Source: CAZNXE01 sp964576465 (GTDB lineage Bacteria > Planctomycetota > Planctomycetia > Pirellulales > JAEUIK01). Taken from it: a DNA stretch of 20,693 nt. The notes under the pieces were generated by a model, which ran no database searches, was not told where the DNA came from, and was given only the letters and a program-made list of their open reading frames with translations. The translations under genes were made by a program, and so were the position numbers. The number at the start of each line of letters is the position of its first letter. The stretch's first letter is position 1. Below are positions 8,776-15,451 of the stretch, piece after piece. The stretch is taken from NCBI GenBank assembly GCA_964576465.1, contig CAZNXE010000075.1, forward strand, positions 1 through 20,693, given 5' to 3'.

Positions 8776-10002
8776 CTACTTTGCCGGGGTCTCTTCCGAG
8801 CGACGAGGCAAGAGGCCCATCAGGCGGCTCAGGGTCGTCTTTCCACCTGCGGCGAGCCCATCGACGGGCTCTTTCCCTGTAAGCCGATCGGCGAGCTGCG
8901 CGATCGATTGGGTAATTTTGGCCTTCGGGGCCTGTTCGATCAGCGGAACGCCGTTGTTTCGGACTTCGACCATCGTGCGATAGTCGTTGGGCAACTGCCA
9001 AAACACCTCGCGACCGATGGTGTCTTGGGCCTTCTTCACGCTGATTTCACCTGAGTCCAAACCGGCCCGGTTCACAACGATCTTGATCTTGTCCGTCATG
9101 GCGTCCATTTCGGCAAACGACGCCATGAGCCGCACAATGTTGCGCAGGCATGGCAAATCAAGTTGCGTGACAAGCAACACGTGGTTCGAGGCCTCCATGG
9201 CGACAAAGTCTAGCGGACCGTAGGACTTCGACAAGTCGAATACCACATGGGTGAACGTTGCCTTCAGCAGTCCAACCACTCTACTAAAGTCTTCAGGTCC
9301 GATGGTCGCGGCGTCTTCCATTTGCATCGGACGTGGCAACAGGAATAACCCTGAATCGTGTTTGGTCAGCGACTTCTTTAGGAGCGCGAAGTCGAGCCGA
9401 GAGACATTTTGGGCCACGTCGACCAACGTATAGTCGGGAATCGTATCGAGGAACACATCGGCGTCGCCGAGGCTCATGTCCAAATCGATCAGGGCGACGG
9501 TGTTGTTGGGGTCTTGGGCCAGCACACATCCCAAATTAACGGCCAGGCTTGTCGAGCCGACGCCACCGGTGGCACCCGCCACGCTGATGACCGTACTGCC
9601 TCGAGATCGCGATTCGTCTAGCCCGAAGCGTCGATCGCTAATGCGACCCAAGGCCGCTACCAAATCTTCGAGATTGATCGGGAGCGAGATGAACTCTTTA
9701 GCGCCCGCTCGCATGGCCCGCAGAATGAGCGACCCGTCCGACGACGTACTAACGACCAAGATGCTGCAATCGGGGGACGTGACCGTGACCTTATGAACAA
9801 GATCGATTGCCTTATCGGAGTCCGTGTCGAGGGTGACGATGCCGATATCTGGTTGCGTTTGCGAAACGACATCTCCGAAAAACTCGTACCGCGAGCATTC
9901 GGCTTCGAGCCAGATCATGTCCATGCTCAACAACAACGTCTTGAGCGCCTCTCGGCCGTCGTTGTCAGGGTCGACAATCGCTAATCGAAGGACATTCTTC
10001 AT
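8776..10002 (-). CDS. cpaE: CpaE/TadZ-type atypical MinD/ParA ATPase of the Tad pilus
   Basis: A 408-residue protein. The N-terminal ~120 residues look like a response-regulator receiver fold (LRLAIVDPDNDGREALKTLL, then ILVVSTSSDG, then AGAKEFISLPI). Residues 136-380 form a MinD/ParA-like P-loop domain with LIDLDMSLGDADVFLD (171-186) and FDLSKSYG. The P-loop reads GATGGVGSTS (143-152), lacking both the signature Lys and the usual P-loop Lys, as is common in CpaE/TadZ. Members localise the Tad machine, often at a pole. The start chosen is ATG 10002; GTG 10047 would add 15 residues, but neither has a good SD. The last ~25 residues are basic and Gly/Ser-rich. It lies 89 bp after the secretin gene. 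Confidence 0.92.
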   Translation of the reverse strand: MKNVLRLAIVDPDNDGREALKTLLLSMDMIWLEAECSRYEFFGDVVSQTQPDIGIVTLDTDSDKAIDLVHKVTVTSPDCSILVVSTSSDGSLILRAMRAGAKEFISLPINLEDLVAALGRISDRRFGLDESRSRGSTVISVAGATGGVGSTSLAVNLGCVLAQDPNNTVALIDLDMSLGDADVFLDTIPDYTLVDVAQNVSRLDFALLKKSLTKHDSGLFLLPRPMQMEDAATIGPEDFSRVVGLLKATFTHVVFDLSKSYGPLDFVAMEASNHVLLVTQLDLPCLRNIVRLMASFAEMDAMTDKIKIVVNRAGLDSGEISVKKAQDTIGREVFWQLPNDYRTMVEVRNNGVPLIEQAPKAKITQSIAQLADRLTGKEPVDGLAAGGKTTLSRLMGLLPRRSEETPAK

Positions 10003-10038
10003 GCGGACGAAATTCCCAGCCCCGTGGTCGATACGATT

Positions 10039-10060
10039 GTGCGGCACTTGTGTGCCACAC
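10039..10060 (-). promoter_or_regulatory. Short hairpin between cpaC and cpaE
   Basis: GTGCGGCAC-TTGT-GTGCCACAC gives a 9-base stem with one mismatch and a 4-base loop, midway between the cpaC stop and the cpaE start. It has no T-tract. It could influence mRNA processing or cpaE translation. If the GTG at 10047 were the start, it would lie inside this stem. Confidence 0.4.
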
Positions 10061-10091
10061 AGCTCATCTACTGATGACGAGAAAACGTAGC

Positions 10092-11951
10092 TTAATTCTC
10101 GGCGTCAACGTCGTATCCCAGCGGTCCGATGAGGCCCGGCGTCGCTCCGGCGGATGCTGGAGACCCTTGATAGGGGTTGGGCGGCTGGTAGGGATTGCGA
10201 ACCCCGACCGAGGGAAGGATCGCCACACCCGGTGTCGGAGGAATCGCTCCTAATGTTACCGACGGCTGAGGCGGTAGCGGGGCATTATTCCCGGGCACTG
10301 GAATGCCCGCGGAGACATGAGGCATCTGGAGCGATATCTCGGGCTGCACGGGACCGCCGGGGGAATAGTGACGACGGCTCGACTGAAATTGCGCCGTATC
10401 CGGAGATGCTGGCGGTACACCATTGCCGGGCGGTGACGGGGCAGGGGGCATGGGGACCGGTACCGGATCGCCCGAAGGACCGGGAAGAACTTCCGAGGGG
10501 CCTTCGATGACTTGGACACCAGGACCGTATGGCATGTTTCCACCTTGCGGATATCCACCGGGATAGCCCTGCTGACCCTGGTACGGACCACAGCTGGGGC
10601 AGGGAACTTCGATGTGTCCCTTCCAGAACAACTGCGTGTCGTTCGGATTGCACGAGTTTGTACCCGGTCCGCCCTGCGGGACTTCGTGGGGATCCAAGGC
10701 ATCGACCAGTTCCGGGGTAACAAGAATCAGCAACTCGATTTCGTTCGTCACGGAATTTGTGCGACGGAAAGCGGCTCCGATCCATGGCAGATCGCCCAAA
10801 AACGGCACGGCACGAACTTCGTTTTCCATTCGCGTCTGAATCAAACCGGCGATGGCCAAGGTTTGTCCTGATCGCATTTCGACCCCCGTCTCCACTTCAC
10901 GAACACGAAGGCCAGGAATCGTTGTCTCATTGATTGTCACGCTTCGGGTATTGTCAATTTCACTGACACGTGGCCGAACCTCAAGCCGAATGCGACCGTT
11001 GCCCAACACAATCGGTACGAAGTCCAACTGCGTGCCGAACTTTTTGTACTCGATCGACACGGTGCCCAAGCTCTGCGGTACCAAGATGGGGAATTCACCA
11101 CCAACGTTGAACGATGAGGGCCGCCCGCTAATGGCGACCAAGTCTGGTTCGGCCAGGATCTTCAAGAGACTGTTCTTCCGCAGCGCTTCAATCAAACCAA
11201 AGAATGCCTGTTGGTTGTTGAGGATTCCGAAACTCGCCGTCTCTCCGCCAGTAGTTTCGACCAGTCCTGAGGCCGAAGTGAAATCGCCGAGAAGGCCGCT
11301 GATGCCGGAGGTAAGAAAGTCGTCGCCGTTGATCTGAGCGAAATCAAATCCCATCGTTCGCGCCTTGGTGCGGGAAATTTCCATCACCTTCACATGCAGT
11401 AGCACCTGCTGAACGCCACCTACGTTGATGTTATTGATCACCTTCGGGTGGTAATCCTCGGCGATGGCAATGATGCGATTGACGATGTCGGGCCGATCGA
11501 CGAACCCGGAGACGATCACGCTATTGGCAAGCGGAATCACCTTCAGCGAGCTTTTTGGGAATTGCGAATGGAGCACCATTTCCAGCTCTTGCGCGTCGCC
11601 GAACACGATGACGTCGACCGTGCGGATCTGATTATTCTCGTCCCATAAGTTGACCTGCGTGACGCCAGGCTTCTTGGCCAAAATTTGAATCTGCGTCGGC
11701 GACAGGGGTGTGATCTCGAGGACTTCGGGATTGTTGACCTGCGCCTGAGGGATCCGTTCATCGAGCGTCAGAATGCGGCTCGTGTTGACGGTCATCTCCA
11801 GACGCTCATTGGCCGCATCGACTTTGAAAATGATCTGTTCACGCTGTCGCACTTGTTGCGCGGCTGCGTGCTGGCAATGGCCAATGAAAAGAACGAGAGA
11901 CGACAGCCCGGCGCACAGCGCGAGAGACCGCGAGAGATGTGGCGCGTACAT
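10092..11951 (-). CDS. cpaC: CpaC/RcpA-type secretin of the Tad pilus with long Pro/Gly-rich C-terminal tail
   Basis: A 619-residue outer-membrane secretin. The start is ATG 11951, with AAGG 9 bases upstream; the frame extends back to a GTG at 12026 without a better site. Residues 1-31 form a signal peptide ending HAAA. Next come an N-terminal pilus-secretin domain (about 35-118), a BON-like segment (SVIVSGFVDRPDIVNRI, 144-160) and the secretin core (about 183-418). The core includes VGGEFPILVPQ, the strand-rich QLDFVPIVLGNGRIRLEV, the SGQTLAIAGL motif and the lip/closing segment VPFLGDLPWIGAAFR, then IELLILVTPELV. After the core comes a tail of about 200 residues rich in Pro, Gly and Gln, with a Cys cluster (C451, C454, CPSC) preceded by LFWKGHIEVP. 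Most RcpA/CpaC proteins end soon after the core. Function: the channel for pilus exit. Confidence 0.93.
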   Translation of the reverse strand: MYAPHLSRSLALCAGLSSLVLFIGHCQHAAAQQVRQREQIIFKVDAANERLEMTVNTSRILTLDERIPQAQVNNPEVLEITPLSPTQIQILAKKPGVTQVNLWDENNQIRTVDVIVFGDAQELEMVLHSQFPKSSLKVIPLANSVIVSGFVDRPDIVNRIIAIAEDYHPKVINNINVGGVQQVLLHVKVMEISRTKARTMGFDFAQINGDDFLTSGISGLLGDFTSASGLVETTGGETASFGILNNQQAFFGLIEALRKNSLLKILAEPDLVAISGRPSSFNVGGEFPILVPQSLGTVSIEYKKFGTQLDFVPIVLGNGRIRLEVRPRVSEIDNTRSVTINETTIPGLRVREVETGVEMRSGQTLAIAGLIQTRMENEVRAVPFLGDLPWIGAAFRRTNSVTNEIELLILVTPELVDALDPHEVPQGGPGTNSCNPNDTQLFWKGHIEVPCPSCGPYQGQQGYPGGYPQGGNMPYGPGVQVIEGPSEVLPGPSGDPVPVPMPPAPSPPGNGVPPASPDTAQFQSSRRHYSPGGPVQPEISLQMPHVSAGIPVPGNNAPLPPQPSVTLGAIPPTPGVAILPSVGVRNPYQPPNPYQGSPASAGATPGLIGPLGYDVDAEN

Positions 11952-12065
11952 CCGTGTATTCCTTGCAAATCCGATATCGGATTGAGTTGCACATCCGTGT
12001 GCCGCGGCCGGCCATCCATTGGCCACCGCGTGGCGCCCTGTTTGGCGCCCCCCTGTAGCTCGTCA

Positions 12066-12100
12066 CGGTTTTGTCGATCATCCATGGATCAACGAAACCG
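12066..12100 (-). promoter_or_regulatory. Strong inverted repeat between cpaB and cpaC
   Basis: The 14-base arms 12066-12079 and 12087-12100 pair at 13 of 14 positions (one as a G-U pair) around a 7-base loop. It lies in the 195-bp gap after cpaB and before cpaC. No T-tract follows on the minus strand, so it is not a classic terminator. An mRNA-processing or 3'-end-protecting hairpin that separates CpaB from secretin expression is possible. Confidence 0.5.
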
Positions 12101-12146
12101 GCTCTTTCGTGTTTCGACCGTTGGGGCCGAATGCAATCAACGTTAT

Positions 12147-13256
12147 CTACGTATCGGACGAAAAATCCGACAATCCGTCGTCATCGTCATCCTGCCATCC
12201 GTCATCGTCAAAGTCGTCGCCGTCAATATCCACGTCGTCAGGCGACCCATCTTGACTTGCGTCGCTGTCACTGGCACCGCCATCACCGCCACGGCTACCC
12301 GAACCGATCTCTTTCGGCAGGCGACTGTCAGATCTGAACTGCACTTCGCGAGCTTCGGAACCAATGACCAAGACCATGGTCCACACGTTTTCCGACTCCA
12401 CATCGATCGTCTCGACATCCAGTTTTGGTTCAGACTTGGATTCGTTGCTGAGGAAGTTGACGAGGTTGTCCCCGTCGCCATTCCCGTCGTACACCAAGCT
12501 CGTGTCGTCCCCGTCGCGATCGGCCGCATCAGGGTTGAGCAAGCGAGCGATATCCGCACCATGGGTTTCCGATGCCTCATCGTCCTCAGGGCTTCGCATG
12601 ACTAGGCGAAGTTTGCCAACTTCGGCAGCCAGTGCTACCAACTCGGTCTCTTGCGGTGTTAGCAACAGCGAGACGGTTTTTGCCGCGATGGATTGCTCTT
12701 CGGAAATCTCTTCACTCTGACCAACTTGGTCGTTCACCGCGAAAACACGGATGTCTTGCAGGATTGTACGGGTGACCGTTTGGTTGATGTTCTGACTTGG
12801 ATTGGCCCTGATGTGAACCAGCACGTCGACGCGGTCGTCCGGCAAGATGAGGCTACTCGCTCCACTCACCGAATCAACACGGACGGACACCGAACGAAAC
12901 CCCTTGGGAATCAATCCGCTGACCGATCGACCGGCGTCTTTGCTGAGCAGTTTGGCTTCCAGGATCGGCTCGCCCTTGACGATCAAGGTCCGCGATCGGC
13001 GGTCTTTGACATCGTCGAGGCTTGAGATTGCCCCTTCGGGGACCAACTCGGCGGGCCAATCTTCAAGCCGCACGCATTGGGCGTTCAGCTCACCGCGAAG
13101 ACCAATGTTGGCCATGGCGACAAGAATCGCCGTGGTCTCGCCCTTTGCCTCCGGCTGTTTGGCACGGTTGGTGGCCAATACCTGGTTAATTCCGATGGAT
13201 GCTACTAAGCCGCAACCCAACGCAAGTAGCAGCAGAACAATCGACTTAGGTCTCAT
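12147..13256 (-). CDS. cpaB: CpaB/RcpC Tad pilus protein with Asp-rich insert and tail
   Basis: A 369-residue protein starting at ATG 13256, with GGAGG 7 bases upstream. An N-terminal membrane anchor or signal (IVLLLLALGCGLVASIGI) leads to a SAF-type domain (AILVAMANIGLRGELNAQCVRLEDWP, 43-68) and the RcpC domain (about 110-225, with PKGFRSVSVRVD and LLLTPQETELVALAAEVGKLRLVMR). It acts in the periplasm as an accessory of the secretin. Two features are unusual: an insert near 241-265 with DADRDGDD-like and DGNGDGDN segments, and a C-terminal tail (324-369) made mostly of Asp, Gly and Ser, ending DDDDDGLSDFSSDT. These resemble calcium-binding TSP3/EF-loop-like sequences. The next gene upstream, tadE, ends 72 bp away. 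Confidence 0.93.
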   Translation of the reverse strand: MRPKSIVLLLLALGCGLVASIGINQVLATNRAKQPEAKGETTAILVAMANIGLRGELNAQCVRLEDWPAELVPEGAISSLDDVKDRRSRTLIVKGEPILEAKLLSKDAGRSVSGLIPKGFRSVSVRVDSVSGASSLILPDDRVDVLVHIRANPSQNINQTVTRTILQDIRVFAVNDQVGQSEEISEEQSIAAKTVSLLLTPQETELVALAAEVGKLRLVMRSPEDDEASETHGADIARLLNPDAADRDGDDTSLVYDGNGDGDNLVNFLSNESKSEPKLDVETIDVESENVWTMVLVIGSEAREVQFRSDSRLPKEIGSGSRGGDGGASDSDASQDGSPDDVDIDGDDFDDDGWQDDDDDGLSDFSSDT

Positions 13257-13328
13257 CGGTTCCCCTCCCGGGGTCCATGGTTAGGTTGGCCGTGGGTGAA
13301 ACGCTAGCTGGCACGAAGACGCGAACGC

Positions 13329-13808
13329 CTACTGTGCGCTTTCACGGCGCATGATCGTGCTGGCAGAAAGTGTCTTCCCTCCGATGAACAACGGCGTTGG
13401 CAGCCAACTAACTTGATTGAAAGGAATGTCAACCGTAACAGTTACAGGTTCCCCAAAACCGGCCGAATCAGGCGGACTCGGATCGACCGTTATGGTCGCA
13501 CCCGTTACCGACGCTCCCGCCAGATAGTCGGTGACCGAAGTCTGTACATCCCCTGTGGTCGTTCCATCGAGAACCCCCAGTCGGGCTCCCTCGCGTGAGG
13601 CGTTGGTAATGATTTGCTGCACCATGACCATCCGCCCGTATTCAATCATGCCAAAGACAAGCAAGAACAAGATGGGGGAGACGATCGCGAATTCGACGAG
13701 TGCTGTCCCACTCCGATGTCTTCGGCAAAATCGGAACAGCTTCTCCAATCTCAGTGGCGATCGTGCCGTGTCTTGAGAACCGGTCGAATCGTTGTTCCGA
13801 AGCTTCAT
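13329..13808 (-). CDS. tadE: TadE-like minor pilin (pseudopilin) of the Tad pilus
   Basis: A 159-residue protein. A basic N-terminus of about 33 residues is followed by GTALVEFAIVSPILFLLVFGMIEYGR, the TadE/TadG signature (here described across residues 34-59). It has a Gly before the processing site and Glu at +5, so the CpaA peptidase should cleave after G34. The C-terminal ~100 residues form the extracytoplasmic domain (Thr/Val-rich, DYLAGASVTGATITVD). ATG 13808 overlaps the cpaA stop by ATGA, so it is translationally coupled. This is the only TadE/F/G-type pilin seen in the window; most Tad loci have two or three. Confidence 0.92.
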   Translation of the reverse strand: MKLRNNDSTGSQDTARSPLRLEKLFRFCRRHRSGTALVEFAIVSPILFLLVFGMIEYGRMVMVQQIITNASREGARLGVLDGTTTGDVQTSVTDYLAGASVTGATITVDPSPPDSAGFGEPVTVTVDIPFNQVSWLPTPLFIGGKTLSASTIMRRESAQ

Positions 13809-14371
13809 AGCAACATCCCTTCCCAGGCAAAGTAGGCAATCGATCCGATGGCAATTGGGATCCCGTAGGGCAGCAATAACATGGAACTCTTGCGTTCCGC
13901 GGCAATCGCCGAGAGCTGATTGGGATCGCGAATGGTCATCACTTCACTCAGGATCAACATGAATTGGTTCTTGTGCTTGTCCCAGGCACGGCGATACAAC
14001 ACCATGCCCACGGCGATCACTGCCCCGATGACCGTCGAAGCACAGAACGCGTAAAATGTGGTTTCGCCCCAGACCCAGGCACCAACTCCAGCCAGCAGCT
14101 TCACGTCGCCGGCGCCCATTCCGCCGATGGCGTAGGCGGGCATCAACAGCGCGAGGCCAATCACGGTTCCGACCAAGCTCCACAGGAGACCTTCCCAACC
14201 GAAAGCGATTCCGCTGTAAATCCACCCGCCGATAACCATCGGAAAGGTGATCCAGTTCGGAACTTTCAGTTGAATGCCGTCGATGAGAGCCGCGACAACC
14301 AGTGTCACCGTGACAAGCCACACGGGCCAGTTCTCGATGAGGCTATCGACAAGAGACGATGGATCGATCAT
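13805..14371 (-). CDS. cpaA: Prepilin peptidase, A24 family (CpaA/TadV)
   Basis: A 188-residue integral-membrane aspartic peptidase. The two catalytic Asp are visible: D31 in AALIDGIQLKVPN and D89 in GGMGAGDVKLLAG (the GxGD motif). There is no N-terminal Cys-rich methylase domain, as expected for the short TadV/CpaA type. Several hydrophobic segments span the length, with a polar loop near residues 125-165 (RRAWDKHKNQ onward) before the last helix. It should remove the leaders of Flp and TadE. The start is ATG 14371, preceded by AAAGGAAA (14384-14377). Its stop overlaps the tadE start. Confidence 0.94.
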   Translation of the reverse strand: MIDPSSLVDSLIENWPVWLVTVTLVVAALIDGIQLKVPNWITFPMVIGGWIYSGIAFGWEGLLWSLVGTVIGLALLMPAYAIGGMGAGDVKLLAGVGAWVWGETTFYAFCASTVIGAVIAVGMVLYRRAWDKHKNQFMLILSEVMTIRDPNQLSAIAAERKSSMLLLPYGIPIAIGSIAYFAWEGMLL

Positions 14372-14385
14372 GGGTGTTTCCTTTC

Positions 14386-14419
14386 AAGCCCGTGGTGGTC
14401 GTGGAGCCACGCACGGCTT
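14386..14419 (-). promoter_or_regulatory. Hairpin just upstream of the cpaA ribosome binding site
   Basis: The outer arms AAGC-CGTG and CACG-GCTT pair with one bulged base. Inside them is CGTG-GAGC-CACG with a 5-base bulge. It ends two bases before the cpaA SD (14384-14377). It has no T-tract. It may modulate cpaA translation or mark a processing point after the small ORF. Confidence 0.35.
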
Positions 14420-14451
14420 CAATCGGTGTAATCAGATCATTGGGGTGCGCG

Positions 14452-14565
14452 TCACGCGCCCCGTACTGCAAATAGATAGCTCACAAACATGGTGAAGATC
14501 GAGACGCCGCAACAAACAAATTGCACGACGGTCTGAGTACAATCACCCCACAGTAGTGGCGTCAT
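14452..14565 (-). CDS. Possible 37-residue single-helix membrane peptide between flp and cpaA
   Basis: From ATG 14565 with GGGAG 9 bases upstream (14579-14575). The peptide starts MTPLLWGDCTQTVVQF, continues into a hydrophobic stretch (VVQFVCCGVSIFTMFVSYLFAV) and ends RGA. One transmembrane helix with three Cys is visible. The frame is open further upstream to 14691, but that part overlaps the terminator hairpin and has no protein-like features. I do not recognise a family. Support is the SD, the clean helix and the position in the pilus operon; chance cannot be excluded at this size. Confidence 0.45.
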   Translation of the reverse strand: MTPLLWGDCTQTVVQFVCCGVSIFTMFVSYLFAVRGA

Positions 14566-14632
14566 GGTGCCAATCTCCCAATGCAGTTGTTTCCTGATCA
14601 ACCTTAAGTGGGCGATCCTTGCCTCTTCACGG

Positions 14633-14669
14633 AAAAATCCCCTCGGGGCCAAACGCGGGCCCCAAGGGG
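14633..14669 (-). terminator. Intrinsic terminator directly after flp
   Basis: On the minus strand a stem of CCCC, a T-A pair, one mismatch and GGGGCC paired with GGCCCC (14639-14669, ~7-base loop) is followed by A and then five T (14637-14633). It begins 73 bases after the flp stop. It should end most flp transcripts and let a fraction read through to the assembly genes, giving excess pilin over machinery. Confidence 0.85.
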
Positions 14670-14741
14670 TTGTGGACTCTTCTCCGAACACGCGAGCCGC
14701 GGCCGATACCTGAATGTCGACCGCACACTCGCAAACGTGCG

Positions 14742-14918
14742 TTACGGAGCGATGGAGTCTGCAACATTTTGGAACGTGGTGTTGGCGTTATTACCGATCG
14801 AGCTAATCGCCGTCAAGCAGACGATCACGATCAACGCCAACATCACTGCATACTCAACGGCGGTTGGGCCATCTTCCGATGCGAGGAAACGTTGCACTTT
14901 CTTTGCGAGCATCTTCAT
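14742..14918 (-). CDS. flp: Flp major pilin (type IVb/Tad prepilin)
   Basis: A 58-residue prepilin. ATG 14918 is chosen because GGAG lies 7 bases upstream; a frame from 14972 adds 18 polar residues with no SD. The leader (MKMLAKKVQRFLASEDG) is basic and ends in G17. The site G|PTAVEY has Glu at +5 and Tyr at +6, the Flp signature, followed by the hydrophobic helix AVMLALIVIVCLTAISSI and a short polar C-terminus (NNANTTFQNVADSIAP). The mature length is 41 residues, normal for Flp. It would be cleaved by CpaA (13805-14371), held in the inner membrane, and polymerised by CpaF/TadB/TadC. It is first in the locus and followed by a strong terminator, which fits high expression. It is the only Flp gene in the window. 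Confidence 0.95.
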   Translation of the reverse strand: MKMLAKKVQRFLASEDGPTAVEYAVMLALIVIVCLTAISSIGNNANTTFQNVADSIAP

Positions 14919-14925
14919 ATTGTCT

Positions 14926-14929
14926 CTCC
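14926..14929 (-). promoter_or_regulatory. Shine-Dalgarno deciding the flp start
   Basis: GGAG within GGGGAGAG lies 7 bases before ATG 14918, giving a 17-residue leader of normal Flp length and rejecting the start at 14972. Confidence 0.75.
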
Positions 14930-15159
14930 CCGTTTCGGGTGGCCGCCCTGACCGTTTACGATGTTTGGTCAAATAAAAGGAGAAGCCAACCCTTGTGTGC
15001 CCCCATTCGTTAGCGGCCTGATTGCCAACGTTGGAAAGCCTTGTTTACCAAGTTGAAATATCTTCGATTGCAGACAACGACCCCGAGCGCCCTGGGCCCA
15101 ATGCGGCTTGTGAGCAATCGTGATCGCCGCCCGTTCTCTCGGACAGCAGGCCAGTGCTT

Positions 15160-15222
15160 CCGTGGGACGAGCGAAGAATCACGTCGGAAAGACGTCGCCT
15201 CTTCAAGACAAGTATCCCACGG
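15160..15222. ncRNA. Candidate structured RNA or leader element upstream of flp
   Basis: Three stems nest within 63 bases: CCGTGGGA/TCCCACGG (15160-15167 with 15215-15222, perfect), GAAGA/TCTTC (15173-15177 with 15200-15204) and ACGTC/GACGT (15181-15185 with 15191-15195, loop GGAAA). The internal loops are 5/10 and 3/4 bases. No known riboswitch or small-RNA consensus was recognised on either strand. It could be part of the flp leader or a separate transcript. Confidence 0.35.
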
Positions 15223-15451
15223 CGAGAAGTCCTAAGACCTCTCCATCAAGGAGTTGCTCTCGCGACTGCCTCGACATTGAAAACCTAGGTCAGCTTTCTT
15301 CTCTGTCAAACTACAATTCTTAAGAGTTTTCGAGAATTTGGGATGAGCTTTCCGTTTCGCCTTGCAGAGAATACGGGACATGTCTGTTGCATCAATCACA
15401 CCGATGTTGCAACTCGCCAAACAGCAAGCTTAGTCCAGCATCGGTCTTCTC

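Larger units (their letters stand above)
14919..15451. other. Long intergenic region upstream of flp with palindromes and a structured element
   Basis: There are 533 bases without a credible gene, between the GT-C gene ending at 15452 and flp. It must hold the flp promoter, but I cannot identify clean -35/-10 or sigma-54 boxes. Visible elements are: a perfect 10-bp palindrome CCAACGTTGG (15025-15034), about 107-116 bases before the flp start; the nested stem structure at 15160-15222; and a looser inverted repeat CCGATG.../...CATCGG (15401-15444) just after the GT-C gene stop, with no T-tract. Confidence 0.5.

Noticed and set aside
11685..12605. 306-codon plus-strand frame antisense to cpaC and cpaB
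   Set aside because: Antisense shadow of two clear genes, with no domain likeness and a long Ile/Val/His-rich run produced by the Asp codons of CpaB.
15160..15222. Cyclic-di-GMP riboswitch upstream of flp
   Set aside because: A c-di-GMP sensor would make sense for pili, but the known conserved core bases and tetraloop-receptor layout were not seen on either strand. It is kept only as an unclassified structured element.
15401..15444. Terminator after the GT39-like gene
   Set aside because: The CCGATG/CATCGG arms pair loosely over a 26-base loop and no T-tract follows on the minus strand.
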